Source: a virus
Length of the DNA stretch: 37,029 bases
Reading direction: 5' to 3' (one strand)
Virus record (IMG/VR): IMGVR_UViG_3300032223_001894
Coordinates: 1 to 37,029 of that record
The notes under the pieces were generated by a model. The model was not told the origin of the DNA, ran no database searches, and was given only the letters and a program-made list of their open reading frames with translations. Each line of letters begins with the position of its first letter. The stretch's first letter is position 1. The translations under genes were made by a program, and so were the position numbers. Below, piece by piece: positions 30,411 through 37,029 of this stretch.

Positions 30411-31730
30411 ATGGGATTAATTGACAATATAAAAAATTATTGGTTTCCAACCGCTAATCCATTAACCGGAGGAGGCGAAGGATACAAAAGGGAGGAAAAC
30501 CCAAAGGATTTAAACAGATATATTGCCCGTGTTCAATTACAAAGAATCCGACAAGACGTTCAAAGTTGGAGGGAATCTGTTTCAGAGGCGGAGTTGGCAT
30601 ATTATCCTCACCGGGTAAAGATGCAAAGATTGTTTCAAGATACCACGTTAAATGGCCACATTTACGCCTGTATGCAGAAAAGGAAAGCCTTGACGTTGTT
30701 AAAAGATTATAAATTGGTAAGTGAATCCGGAGAGGTTGATGAAAAATGGAGCGAAAAATTTAAAGAACAATGGTGTTATGATGTAATTAATTACGCGCTT
30801 GATTCTATATTTTATGGATACCAATTAATCAATTTCGAAGCCATTGAAAATGATTCTTTAAAGAACGTTAAAATAATTAAGAGGCATAATATATCACCGG
30901 ACAGATTCCAGGTTGTTTCATACGTTTATTCCCTGCAAGGAATTCAATTTTTGGAGGAGCCATACTCAGATTGGACATTTTATATACAAACGCCAAGCGA
31001 AAATGGTGTATCACCTTGCGGTTATGGTTTATTGTATCGTTGCGCTTTATATGAGATATTTTTAAGAAATCTATTGGGATACAATGGCGATTTCGTTGAA
31101 TTATATTCTCAGCCATTTAGATACGCGAAAACAGATAAAACAACCGAATTGGAACGCGGAAAACTTGAAGAAATGTTGCGTGATATGGGTTCCTCCGGTT
31201 ATGGTATATTTGACCCGTTGGATGAAATTGGTTTTATCGAATCTAACAACAGCGGAACCGCATTTTTGGGATATGAAAATTTAGAGCAGAGATGTGAGAA
31301 AAAAATAAGCAAAATTATTTTAGGCCACGCGGATGCGCTTGATTCAGTTAGCGGTAAATTGGGCAATACTCAAGAATCCCTTGAATCTATTGAAGACATT
31401 GAAGTAATGGATAATAGATTTATTGAACATTTTTTTAATTCCCAGGTATTGCCGAAAATGAGAAAATTGGGCGTTGCTATTCCGGAAGGTTTAAAATTCA
31501 AATTTTCCAACGACAAAGAAAAGGAGGAGGCCAGGAAAAAAGAGGATGAAAATAATAAATTAACAGCCGAAATTGTAAATACATTACATATGGCCGGATT
31601 TGAAGTTGATGAGAAATATATTAAGGAAAGAACCGGAATTGATGTAAAAAAAATAGAGGTTAATTCAATTAATCCAGGGTCAACAACAGAAATTAGCGCC
31701 AAATTAAATTCAATATACGGTGAACTTTAA
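30411..31730 (+). CDS. Portal protein, Mu gp29-like (DUF935)
   Basis: 439 aa. The order of elements fits the DUF935 portal family: an N-terminal Arg/Gln-rich helix (RYIARVQLQRIRQDVQSWRE), the HIYACMQKRKALTLLKDYKL segment, the central YGYQLINFEAIEN strand, HNISPDRFQVV, YGLLYRCALYEIFLRNLLGY helix and GHADALDSVSGKLGNTQESL near residue 310. The C-terminus is a helical, Lys/Glu-rich region. It forms the dodecameric portal through which DNA is packaged. The MuF gene starts inside its last codons (11-nt overlap), a conserved coupling in Mu-like phages. Confidence 0.93.
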   Translation: MGLIDNIKNYWFPTANPLTGGGEGYKREENPKDLNRYIARVQLQRIRQDVQSWRESVSEAELAYYPHRVKMQRLFQDTTLNGHIYACMQKRKALTLLKDYKLVSESGEVDEKWSEKFKEQWCYDVINYALDSIFYGYQLINFEAIENDSLKNVKIIKRHNISPDRFQVVSYVYSLQGIQFLEEPYSDWTFYIQTPSENGVSPCGYGLLYRCALYEIFLRNLLGYNGDFVELYSQPFRYAKTDKTTELERGKLEEMLRDMGSSGYGIFDPLDEIGFIESNNSGTAFLGYENLEQRCEKKISKIILGHADALDSVSGKLGNTQESLESIEDIEVMDNRFIEHFFNSQVLPKMRKLGVAIPEGLKFKFSNDKEKEEARKKEDENNKLTAEIVNTLHMAGFEVDEKYIKERTGIDVKKIEVNSINPGSTTEISAKLNSIYGEL

Positions 31731-32523
31731 AAAGTATAACAAAAATAAATTATTTGAGCATATTTATTCCGGTTTAATTACTGAGAATAAATTGCCAATT
31801 AATTTATATTATGAAACAGCGAATGAATTAAATGAGGGCGTTGAAAAAGGATTCGGAAAAAAGTTAATTAAATTAAAATACAACGAGCCGGATTTTTTAT
31901 TGTTACATGAATTGCAGACAAACATTTATTTGTTTTCCGGGGCAAAAACCTTTCAGCAAATAAGGGTTATGAGAGGTGCTATGGTTGAAGGCAACCAAAT
32001 AATCCCTTTTAATGATTTCAGAAAAAAGGCCGATTCTATATTTGGAATTTACAACGAAAGTTATTTACAAGCGGAATACAATACAAGCATAGGTAACGGC
32101 CAAATATCAAGTAAATGGCTTGAAATAGAGCAGACAAAAAAGCTATTTCCAATGTTGAAATATTCCGCAATCATAGACGGCCGTACAAGTGATATTTGCA
32201 AGCCGTTTGACGGTATTGTGTTACCGGTTGATGATAAATTTTGGAACAAATACACGCCATTAAATCATTTTAATTGCCGGTGTACAATCATTAAGATTGA
32301 TAAATATAGCGAGGAACCGCAGACAGCTAAAAAAGATGTTTCAAAGGCCGTTAAAATAGCAGATGAAGGCATTGCAGATAATTTTAAATTTAATCCAGGA
32401 AAAGATAAATTAATTTTTAGTTACAAGCATCCATATTTTACCGAAGTACCAAAAGAATACAAAGAATTCGCAAAAACAAACTTCGGTTTACCTATTCCCG
32501 AACTAACCAATAAAAATAAATAA
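31720..32523 (+). CDS. MuF-like head morphogenesis protein
   Basis: 267 aa with a GTG start (GTG AAC TTT AAA) overlapping the portal end by 11 nt. The C-terminal MuF domain is clear: IIDGRTSDICKPFDGIVLP, VDDKFWNKYTPLNHFNCRC (about 168-190), with the Cys/His residues typical of the family. The N-terminal half is helical, with FSGAKTFQQIRVMRG. MuF proteins sit inside the head near the portal, and some carry toxins or polymorphic effectors at the C-terminus. Here the tail after the MuF domain is short (about 75 residues) with no effector motif. Confidence 0.92.
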   Translation: MNFKKYNKNKLFEHIYSGLITENKLPINLYYETANELNEGVEKGFGKKLIKLKYNEPDFLLLHELQTNIYLFSGAKTFQQIRVMRGAMVEGNQIIPFNDFRKKADSIFGIYNESYLQAEYNTSIGNGQISSKWLEIEQTKKLFPMLKYSAIIDGRTSDICKPFDGIVLPVDDKFWNKYTPLNHFNCRCTIIKIDKYSEEPQTAKKDVSKAVKIADEGIADNFKFNPGKDKLIFSYKHPYFTEVPKEYKEFAKTNFGLPIPELTNKNK

Positions 32524-32524
32524 C

Positions 32525-33016
32525 ATGAAAACAGCATTATTGAGTAACAATTTAATATTAGAGATTGAAAAGAAAATCACCGCAGAGTTAAAAGCAGAAT
32601 TAATGTACAGAACATTAGCCAACGCAATGCAACAGGCAGGTTATTTTGGTTCATCGGATTTCTTTAAAGCCGAAGCAAAAACAGAGGCAAAACATTATCA
32701 AAAATTAATAGATTTCTGCAATGATTTAGGAGTTTTGCCGGATATTAACACGCCAATGAATTTTCAATACACGGATTTGGATTTGGAAACAGCATTTAAA
32801 ACAGCATTTAATGCCGAATTCTTGCTATTACAAGAATATAGCGAATTGATGAAATTAGCCAAGGCACAAGACGTTGTATTGGAACAATTTTTATATTTCT
32901 TTATTGAGGAGCAAAGGAAATCAGTTGGAGAGTATGGAGATTTATTGGCAAAATTAGAGTTGTGCAAAAATGAGGCCTCCGCCTTGTTAATCTTTGATAA
33001 CGATTTAAAAAAATAG
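32525..33016 (+). CDS. Ferritin-family protein encoded in the morphogenesis operon
   Basis: 163 aa, the size of a bacterial ferritin, with a four-helix layout plus a short C-terminal segment. Residues aligned by eye with E. coli FtnA: Glu21 (TAELKAE, = Glu17), Tyr28 (= Tyr24), Glu54 and His57 (TEAKH, = Glu50, His53), Glu98 (NAEFLL, = Glu94), Glu129-Gln130 (IEEQRK, = Glu126, Gln127). Glu49 and Glu130 of FtnA are Thr53 and Ser133 here, so one di-iron site is intact and the second and third sites are weakened. The long B-C loop (LPDINTPMN) and the end (LLIFDNDLKK) also follow FtnA. It lies between MuF and gpG-like genes, 1 nt after MuF. It could be a virion component or store or oxidise iron in the infected cell. 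Confidence 0.85.
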   Translation: MKTALLSNNLILEIEKKITAELKAELMYRTLANAMQQAGYFGSSDFFKAEAKTEAKHYQKLIDFCNDLGVLPDINTPMNFQYTDLDLETAFKTAFNAEFLLLQEYSELMKLAKAQDVVLEQFLYFFIEEQRKSVGEYGDLLAKLELCKNEASALLIFDNDLKK

Positions 33017-33041
33017 TATTTTTACATAAAAAACCTACCTT

Positions 33042-33332
33042 ATGAAAGCACCTTTAATAAATAATTGGGAAAAAACAGATATAATGGCCGTTGATATGGT
33101 TGCCTCCGCAGTTTCAATGTTTAGGAAATCCTTAAAACCCGTTAAAACGATTTATTTAAAATCAACCTTATTTTATCAATTTGAATATTGGGTGTCCAGG
33201 CAGATGAGTGAGGAGGAGTTTATTGAATCGAGGGAAAACGGATTTCAATTTGACGGTATAAATATTGAAAAACAAAATCATTTATTATTAGGGGAAATCA
33301 GTTGGGAATTTTACGAAGATAATGGCAAATAA
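33042..33332 (+). CDS. Small hypothetical head/tail-region protein
   Basis: 96 aa, not recognised. The N-terminal part is helical (IMAVDMVASAVSMFRKSL), the middle strand-rich with aromatic residues (KTIYLKSTLFYQFEYWV), and the C-terminus acidic (MSEEEFIESRENG, then EISWEFYEDNGK). It overlaps the gpG-like gene by 11 nt and lies 25 nt after the ferritin gene. The conserved position between MuF and gpG suggests a minor head or head-tail joining protein, by context only. Confidence 0.6.
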   Translation: MKAPLINNWEKTDIMAVDMVASAVSMFRKSLKPVKTIYLKSTLFYQFEYWVSRQMSEEEFIESRENGFQFDGINIEKQNHLLLGEISWEFYEDNGK

Positions 33333-33858
33333 ATTTAATATGGGCGGTGTTTTATTGAAACTACAAAAAGTTTCAAGCGAATTGCCGTCAATATTAGCCA
33401 ACGAATCGTTGAATTTTTTTGATAATTCATTTAAGCGACAAGGTTGGCAAGACAAAGGATTTACAAAATGGAAAAAAAGGCAATCGAAAAAAAATAATAA
33501 AGGCCGTTCAATTTTAATTAAATCCGGAGCGCTCAGAAGGTCAATAAAAGTAAAAGAACAAAATTGGCATAGAATAGTTATAACATCAAATTTGCCATAT
33601 TCTGCAATACATAACGAAGGATTTAAAGGAAAAGAAAATGTAAAAGAACATACGCGCAGAAAATTTGGAAAAGTAAAAGTAAGCGAGGTTTCAACCCGAA
33701 AATTAAGAAAGATAAAAGCAGTAATAAACACCGGAATTGTAAGCGCGCACGTAAGAAATATGGATATGCCGAAACGTCAATTTATGGGGAATTCGCAGAA
33801 ATTAAGACAACAACAGAAAAAAATAATTATAAAAGCCATAAATACTTGTTTTAAATGA
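33322..33858 (+). CDS. Virion morphogenesis protein, Mu gpG-like
   Basis: 178 aa. Typical segments of the phage virion morphogenesis (gpG/tail completion) family are visible: ESLNFFDNSFKRQGWQDKGF, KWKKR, GRSILIKSGALRRSIKV (about 60-77), LPYSAIHNEGFKG, and the C-terminal MPKRQFMGNSQKLRQQ. The family joins tails to heads or completes tails. The protein is very basic (many Lys/Arg between 40 and 75). It overlaps the next gene by 4 nt (ATGA). It follows MuF and ferritin in the expected Mu-like order. Confidence 0.88.
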   Translation: MANKFNMGGVLLKLQKVSSELPSILANESLNFFDNSFKRQGWQDKGFTKWKKRQSKKNNKGRSILIKSGALRRSIKVKEQNWHRIVITSNLPYSAIHNEGFKGKENVKEHTRRKFGKVKVSEVSTRKLRKIKAVINTGIVSAHVRNMDMPKRQFMGNSQKLRQQQKKIIIKAINTCFK

Positions 33859-34358
33859 AAAATTTATTTCTTGATATTCAAACCAGGATATTAAATACAA
33901 TTCCCGAAATAACATATGTTCGAATGTTCAATAATCAGTTTGAAAAAGCGGTTAATGACAATAGTACGTATGATTTCCCGTTTCCTTGCGTGTTTGTTGA
34001 ATTTATAAATGACCAGGAGCCGAAACAACTTGGAGCAGGCGTTCAAATATATGAGCCTTTATTTATTAAATTTTATTTGGGCGTAAATGAACTTGACAGC
34101 GCCTCCGGGACACTTGACCAAAATTTGTCTATATTTGATTTAAAAGACAAATTATATAAAGCATTGCAGAAATTTGAACCTACAAAGGCCGGAATGTTTA
34201 TAAGGACAGCGGAGGAGCAAGATTATGACCATACTAATATTTATATTTGGAATCAAACGTATAAAACATCTTATATAGACGATAATATGTATGAACCAAT
34301 AAATCCGGAATATACCGAGCCGATAACAGATTTAACAATAACAAAAACAATTTTATAA
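33855..34358 (+). CDS. Tail terminator-like protein (Mu gp37-like)
   Basis: 167 aa. It starts with a helix (KNLFLDIQTRILNTIPEITY), then has strands with FPCVFVEFIND and VQIYEPLFIKFYLGV and a C-terminal helix-strand unit (FDLKDKLYKALQKFEP). The layout of helix, four strands and helix fits gpU/gp37-type terminators that cap the tail tube. The position after the gpG-like gene supports it. The C-terminal 40 residues are rich in Tyr, Asn and Pro, and probably flexible. Assigned on context and fold pattern, not on a conserved motif. Confidence 0.65.
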   Translation: MKNLFLDIQTRILNTIPEITYVRMFNNQFEKAVNDNSTYDFPFPCVFVEFINDQEPKQLGAGVQIYEPLFIKFYLGVNELDSASGTLDQNLSIFDLKDKLYKALQKFEPTKAGMFIRTAEEQDYDHTNIYIWNQTYKTSYIDDNMYEPINPEYTEPITDLTITKTIL

Positions 34359-34359
34359 A

Positions 34360-35187
34360 ATGGCACGTAGCATATCAGTAATTAAACAGCAGTTAATTGA
34401 CCAAAAAAACGCAACGCCGGAGTTAAGCGAATTAAATTCAACAAGTCAAACAGCAATTTGGAATCTTTGGTTGTATATCCAAGCGGTTGCCATTAATATA
34501 TTCGAACAATTACAAGATGCCTATAAAATAGAAATCGAAACAATTGCAGATTCATCAATTCCAAATACAGATGCTTGGGTGCAGGCTCAAGCCTTTAAAT
34601 TTCAATATGGGGATAATATTCAATTAATTAATTTGGTGCCAACCTACACCACGATAAATGCCACAAAACAAATAATCACCCGTTGTTCAGTTAAAACAGA
34701 TAACAACAGGATATGTCAAATAAAAGTTGCAAAGGAATCCGGGGCGCTTGATTCTTTGGAATTGACCGCGTTGGAATCATATTACAATTATATAGGGAAT
34801 GCAGGAATATCATACAACTTAATTTCCGCTCCGGCCGATAAAATTGAAATAATTGCAGAGGTGTTTTATGATGCTCAATTTGTTTCAACTATAAGCGCGA
34901 ATGTTACAACAGCCTTAAATAATTATTTTGCAAATTTAAGTTTTGACGGGGTTGTTTACGTTTCTAAAATAGAGGATTCTATTCAAGGAGTAACAGGCGT
35001 AAAAGACATTAAAATTAGCGAGGTAAACACCAGGAGAAGTACACAATCATACGGAACAGGAGCGGTTGTTTATAATCTATCAACCGGAACAAACGCAAGA
35101 TTTTATCAAACATACGCAGGTTACATTATTGAGGAAACCGAAACAGGACATACGTTCTTAGATACAATAACATATACAATTTCATAA
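34360..35187 (+). CDS. Baseplate J-like wedge protein
   Basis: 275 aa, shorter than Mu gp47 (about 360) but with the family order. An N-terminal helix contains MARSISVIKQQLIDQKN and a Trp-rich segment (TAIWNLWLYIQAVAINIFE). A central region has TRCSVKTDNNR. A C-terminal alternation follows (AEVFYDAQFVSTISANVTTA, NNYFANLSFDGVVYVSKIED, GVTGVKDIKI) seen in baseplate J proteins. It would form the wedge arms with the gp25-like protein, whose gene lies about 12 kb away on the circle. The two proteins are normally neighbours, so the baseplate cluster has been split. Confidence 0.78.
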   Translation: MARSISVIKQQLIDQKNATPELSELNSTSQTAIWNLWLYIQAVAINIFEQLQDAYKIEIETIADSSIPNTDAWVQAQAFKFQYGDNIQLINLVPTYTTINATKQIITRCSVKTDNNRICQIKVAKESGALDSLELTALESYYNYIGNAGISYNLISAPADKIEIIAEVFYDAQFVSTISANVTTALNNYFANLSFDGVVYVSKIEDSIQGVTGVKDIKISEVNTRRSTQSYGTGAVVYNLSTGTNARFYQTYAGYIIEETETGHTFLDTITYTIS

Positions 35188-35188
35188 G

Positions 35189-35893
35189 ATGCCGAATAAT
35201 TATAATGTAAATTTTTACAATGTTTGGACAAATTTACTTGCTCCGAATAAAAGATTGTCGAAATATATTGCTTGGGGTAAAGTTTTGGTTTATCCGCTAC
35301 AATGGTTGCATCAAACTTTTTTTGTAGAATATAAAAACGGTAGTACATCCGTTGAATGGGATAATTTAACGTCCTATTCTGTTGGTTTTTCAGTTAAATA
35401 TATTGATAAAAGTATTTATTATTGCATAAAAAATACAACAGCAGGGATTGACCCATTAAACAAGGAATATTGGTACAAAACCCAAGACATATTTATTGGG
35501 GTAACGGAAAGAATGAAATATACATCACAAAAAATGTTGTTTGAATACGCATTAAATACTTTTTTTGGCATAACTTATTTACAACCGCCAAGTAATAATG
35601 ATATTTATATTTCAAACTTTTATGTTGACGTAAATAGTTTTATAGTAGGGCAGGACGACACAGACACAGCATTTGCATCCTTAACAGGAAGCCAGGCTTT
35701 GGATTTTGTTGGAGAAAATAAAACAACCTATAATGAATATTCGTTTGTAATATATTATCCTTTAAGTATAGCAACAACATCATATCCAACGTTAACCGTT
35801 CCTCAAGCTATGACGTTAATTGAGGGACAGATAGCAAATATTGCAGATAAATTAAAAATTTCCGGAACTTTATACACTATAATTTCATACTAA
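35189..35893 (+). CDS. Tail protein I-like, with one inserted carbohydrate-binding-like module
   Basis: 234 aa. It lies between the J-like and fibre genes, the place of gpI/gp48-like proteins that connect fibres to the wedge. Residues about 55-98 form a CBM5/12-like unit: EWDNLTSYSVGFSVKY, an aromatic strand IYYCI, and YWYKTQD at the end. This resembles the three units in the connector at 29.4 kb. The flanking N- and C-terminal parts are strand- and helix-rich without a clear motif. The module may bind host-surface glycans or anchor the fibre. The I-like call is by position. Confidence 0.6.
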   Translation: MPNNYNVNFYNVWTNLLAPNKRLSKYIAWGKVLVYPLQWLHQTFFVEYKNGSTSVEWDNLTSYSVGFSVKYIDKSIYYCIKNTTAGIDPLNKEYWYKTQDIFIGVTERMKYTSQKMLFEYALNTFFGITYLQPPSNNDIYISNFYVDVNSFIVGQDDTDTAFASLTGSQALDFVGENKTTYNEYSFVIYYPLSIATTSYPTLTVPQAMTLIEGQIANIADKLKISGTLYTIISY

Positions 35894-35895
35894 AC

Positions 35896-36762
35896 ATGGC
35901 AAAGCACGTATTATATTCAGACATTGACTCAACTAGGAAACAACCTTATTTAAAACAGACTCATGCTCATTATAACGACATGATTGACGAATTAACAAAA
36001 GCGTTTGGGGAAACAATAGTTACCGACTCAACACAAATAACTGTGTTATGGGGATGCGTAAATTCGGGAACAGGAACAGGAATTGGCGATAGCGCCATTA
36101 TAAGCGCCGGAGCGGTATATTTTAACGGCGAAGTTTACCAGGTACCTGCATTTACAACGGCATCAATCGTTAATGGTTTAAAAGGAACCGTAACAACCGA
36201 ATATGCAACCGGCGATCCTGTTTTATTCAGCGATAATTCAAGCCACGATGTTCATCAAATAAAAACAATAGTTATTAGCGATGAAACATCGGTTGATTTA
36301 TATTCCTATTCAAATTGGTATTCAATAAAAAATACTTGGAATTCATATACATTAACGAATTCAGATTTGGAATCAATGATTGGCGATTTTACCGTTGATA
36401 CCGCAACAACAAAAGAATTAACATATAAAATAGATTATAAAACCGGAACGGTATTGTTAAATTTCCATATTTCCGGCGCTAATTTAAGCGCAAGCACGCC
36501 TCAGCTATTTATTAAATTGCCAAACAATTTATATTGCAATAATAGTTTTACAAGCGTTGGTTATTTTATTAATGACAATAATACAGCAACAGAAAGCGCA
36601 GGATACACAAAAGAAACATCCGTTGTAATTTATACCAATGGAATACACGGAGCAGGTTGGTTAACAATTATTCCAACGCGATCAACTTTTTATAATTTTG
36701 ATGCAACAGGAACGGATAATATTTATTTAAACGGCCAGATAACATTTAATTTTGGCGCTTAA
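35896..36762 (+). CDS. Tail fibre protein
   Basis: 288 aa. The N-terminus (HVLYSDIDSTRKQPYLKQTH) forms an attachment region. A Gly/Thr-rich strand section (NSGTGTGIGDSAIISAGAVY) follows. The rest is a beta-rich C-terminal domain with the pattern of a receptor-binding head (NWYSIKNTWNSYTLTNSD, NGIHGAGWLTIIP). It closes the rightward unit before a terminator. It holds the only two GATC sites I found in the whole genome (36214 and 36680), although its CCGG density is normal. That suggests a recent exchange from a source under different restriction pressure, as is common for fibres. Confidence 0.78.
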   Translation: MAKHVLYSDIDSTRKQPYLKQTHAHYNDMIDELTKAFGETIVTDSTQITVLWGCVNSGTGTGIGDSAIISAGAVYFNGEVYQVPAFTTASIVNGLKGTVTTEYATGDPVLFSDNSSHDVHQIKTIVISDETSVDLYSYSNWYSIKNTWNSYTLTNSDLESMIGDFTVDTATTKELTYKIDYKTGTVLLNFHISGANLSASTPQLFIKLPNNLYCNNSFTSVGYFINDNNTATESAGYTKETSVVIYTNGIHGAGWLTIIPTRSTFYNFDATGTDNIYLNGQITFNFGA

Positions 36763-36947
36763 AAATCAATAATACAAAGAAGGGATTTAAAAAGTCCCTT
36801 TTTTTCTTTAGTATGTTTCCAACAACAATAATTAGTTCCACCAGTAACTTTAATTACATAAGGTTTATTTGATGCTATCCAAATGTATTTAAACTTAAAA
36901 CATTTGACACAATATCGTTTTTTGAAAATTATATTTTTAATCCTCAT
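36759..36947 (-). CDS. 62-aa zinc-ribbon-like protein
   Basis: 62 aa, ATG at 36947, overlapping by 11 nt the stop of the 80-aa minus-strand gene (its copy lies at 31 on the circle). Cys13-x2-Cys16 (YCVKC) and Cys41-Cys42-x2-His45 (NYCCWKH) could form a zinc site. The codons for its last ~17 residues coincide with the plus-strand terminator, and its stop overlaps the fibre stop by 4 bp, so coding and terminator share DNA. No family recognised. The clustered Cys/His residues and coupling to the previous gene are the reasons to keep it. Confidence 0.5.
   Translation of the reverse strand: MRIKNIIFKKRYCVKCFKFKYIWIASNKPYVIKVTGGTNYCCWKHTKEKKGLFKSLLCIIDF
36780..36807 (+). terminator. Terminator of the rightward structural operon
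   Basis: AAGGGA (36780-36785) pairs with TCCCTT (36795-36800) around a 9-nt loop and is followed by a run of seven or more T's. It lies 18 nt after the fibre stop. The stem is short but the T-tract is strong. It overlaps the C-terminal codons of the convergent minus-strand gene. Confidence 0.75.
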
Positions 36948-37029
36948 TTAAAGATAAAAATTTGGGATTTTTTTTGGCTTTTTCCGGCATTTCATCGTAT
37001 AATTTTAACAATGAATTTTGTTGTTTTTC
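36907..37029. repeat. Terminal overlap, right copy
   Basis: Identical to 1-123 over all 123 bases. It contains the start of the 62-aa minus-strand gene and the 3' part of the 80-aa gene that is complete at the left end. Removing one copy gives a 36,906-bp circle. Confidence 0.95.

Noticed and set aside
1-37029. tRNA genes and CRISPR arrays
   Set aside because: I saw no cloverleaf-like GTTCRA T-arm contexts in the few gaps between genes and no regularly spaced direct repeats with unique spacers. The gaps are too short for arrays.

Overview
The window is one complete circularly closing genome of a contractile-tailed phage with a Mu-like head-gene set. The first 123 bases are repeated exactly at the end (1-123 = 36907-37029), so the molecule closes to about 36,906 bp and is cut inside a small gene. 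The host is probably a member of the Bacteroidota. The genome is AT-rich, gene starts lack Shine-Dalgarno sequences and sit behind A/T-rich leaders, the best promoters match the Bacteroidota -7 element TAnnTTTG, and several proteins (DUF6046-like, DUF4373-like, DUF2586-like sheath) are types common in phages of that phylum. I see no integrase, transposase or convincing lysogeny repressor, so a virulent life style is the simplest reading.

Layout on the circle. A control region at 24327-24822 separates two divergent units. Leftward (minus strand, 24326 down to 16533) runs the early unit: small unknown genes, an HTH protein, ERF annealing protein, YqaJ exonuclease, DUF3310-like protein, SSB, a terminator, then a second block with a DUF4373 replication-type protein carrying an embedded HNH nuclease, an unknown protein, a Dnmt3-like cytosine-C5 methyltransferase, an unknown HTH-like protein, a GP88-family protein and a 59-aa protein. 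Rightward (plus strand, 24823-36762) runs a DNA base-modification cassette (ParB-like, alpha-glutamyl/putrescinyl-thymine pyrophosphorylase-like, P-loop DNA-base kinase, TET/JBP dioxygenase), then TerS, TerL, a gp36-like connector with inserted carbohydrate-binding-like modules, DUF935 portal, MuF, a ferritin-family protein, gpG-like and tail-terminator-like proteins, baseplate J-like, an I-like protein and a tail fibre. After two small minus-strand genes at the junction, the plus strand continues (364-16460): ClpP-type protease/scaffold, capsid, sheath, tube, tail chaperone with a probable -1 frameshift, tape measure, hub, spike, gp25-like wedge, LysM-like protein, large fibre, lysis cassette and a small PD-(D/E)XK nuclease.

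The main point of interest is the inferred DNA hypermodification pathway: methylate (C5-MTase), oxidise (TET/JBP), phosphorylate (kinase), then substitute with an amine (pyrophosphorylase). There is no thymidylate-synthase-like pyrimidine hydroxymethylase, so the chemistry should act on polymerised DNA. Two whole-genome word signals accompany it. GATC is nearly absent (I find two, both in the last fibre gene). CCGG is very abundant but missing from discrete blocks, the largest of which contains the methyltransferase. Other items of note are the ferritin-family gene inside the morphogenesis operon, a 45-nt stem-loop directly against the start codon of the frameshifting tail-chaperone gene, carbohydrate-binding-like domains inserted in two structural proteins, and an HNH cassette inserted in a replication protein. 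All counts were made by eye.
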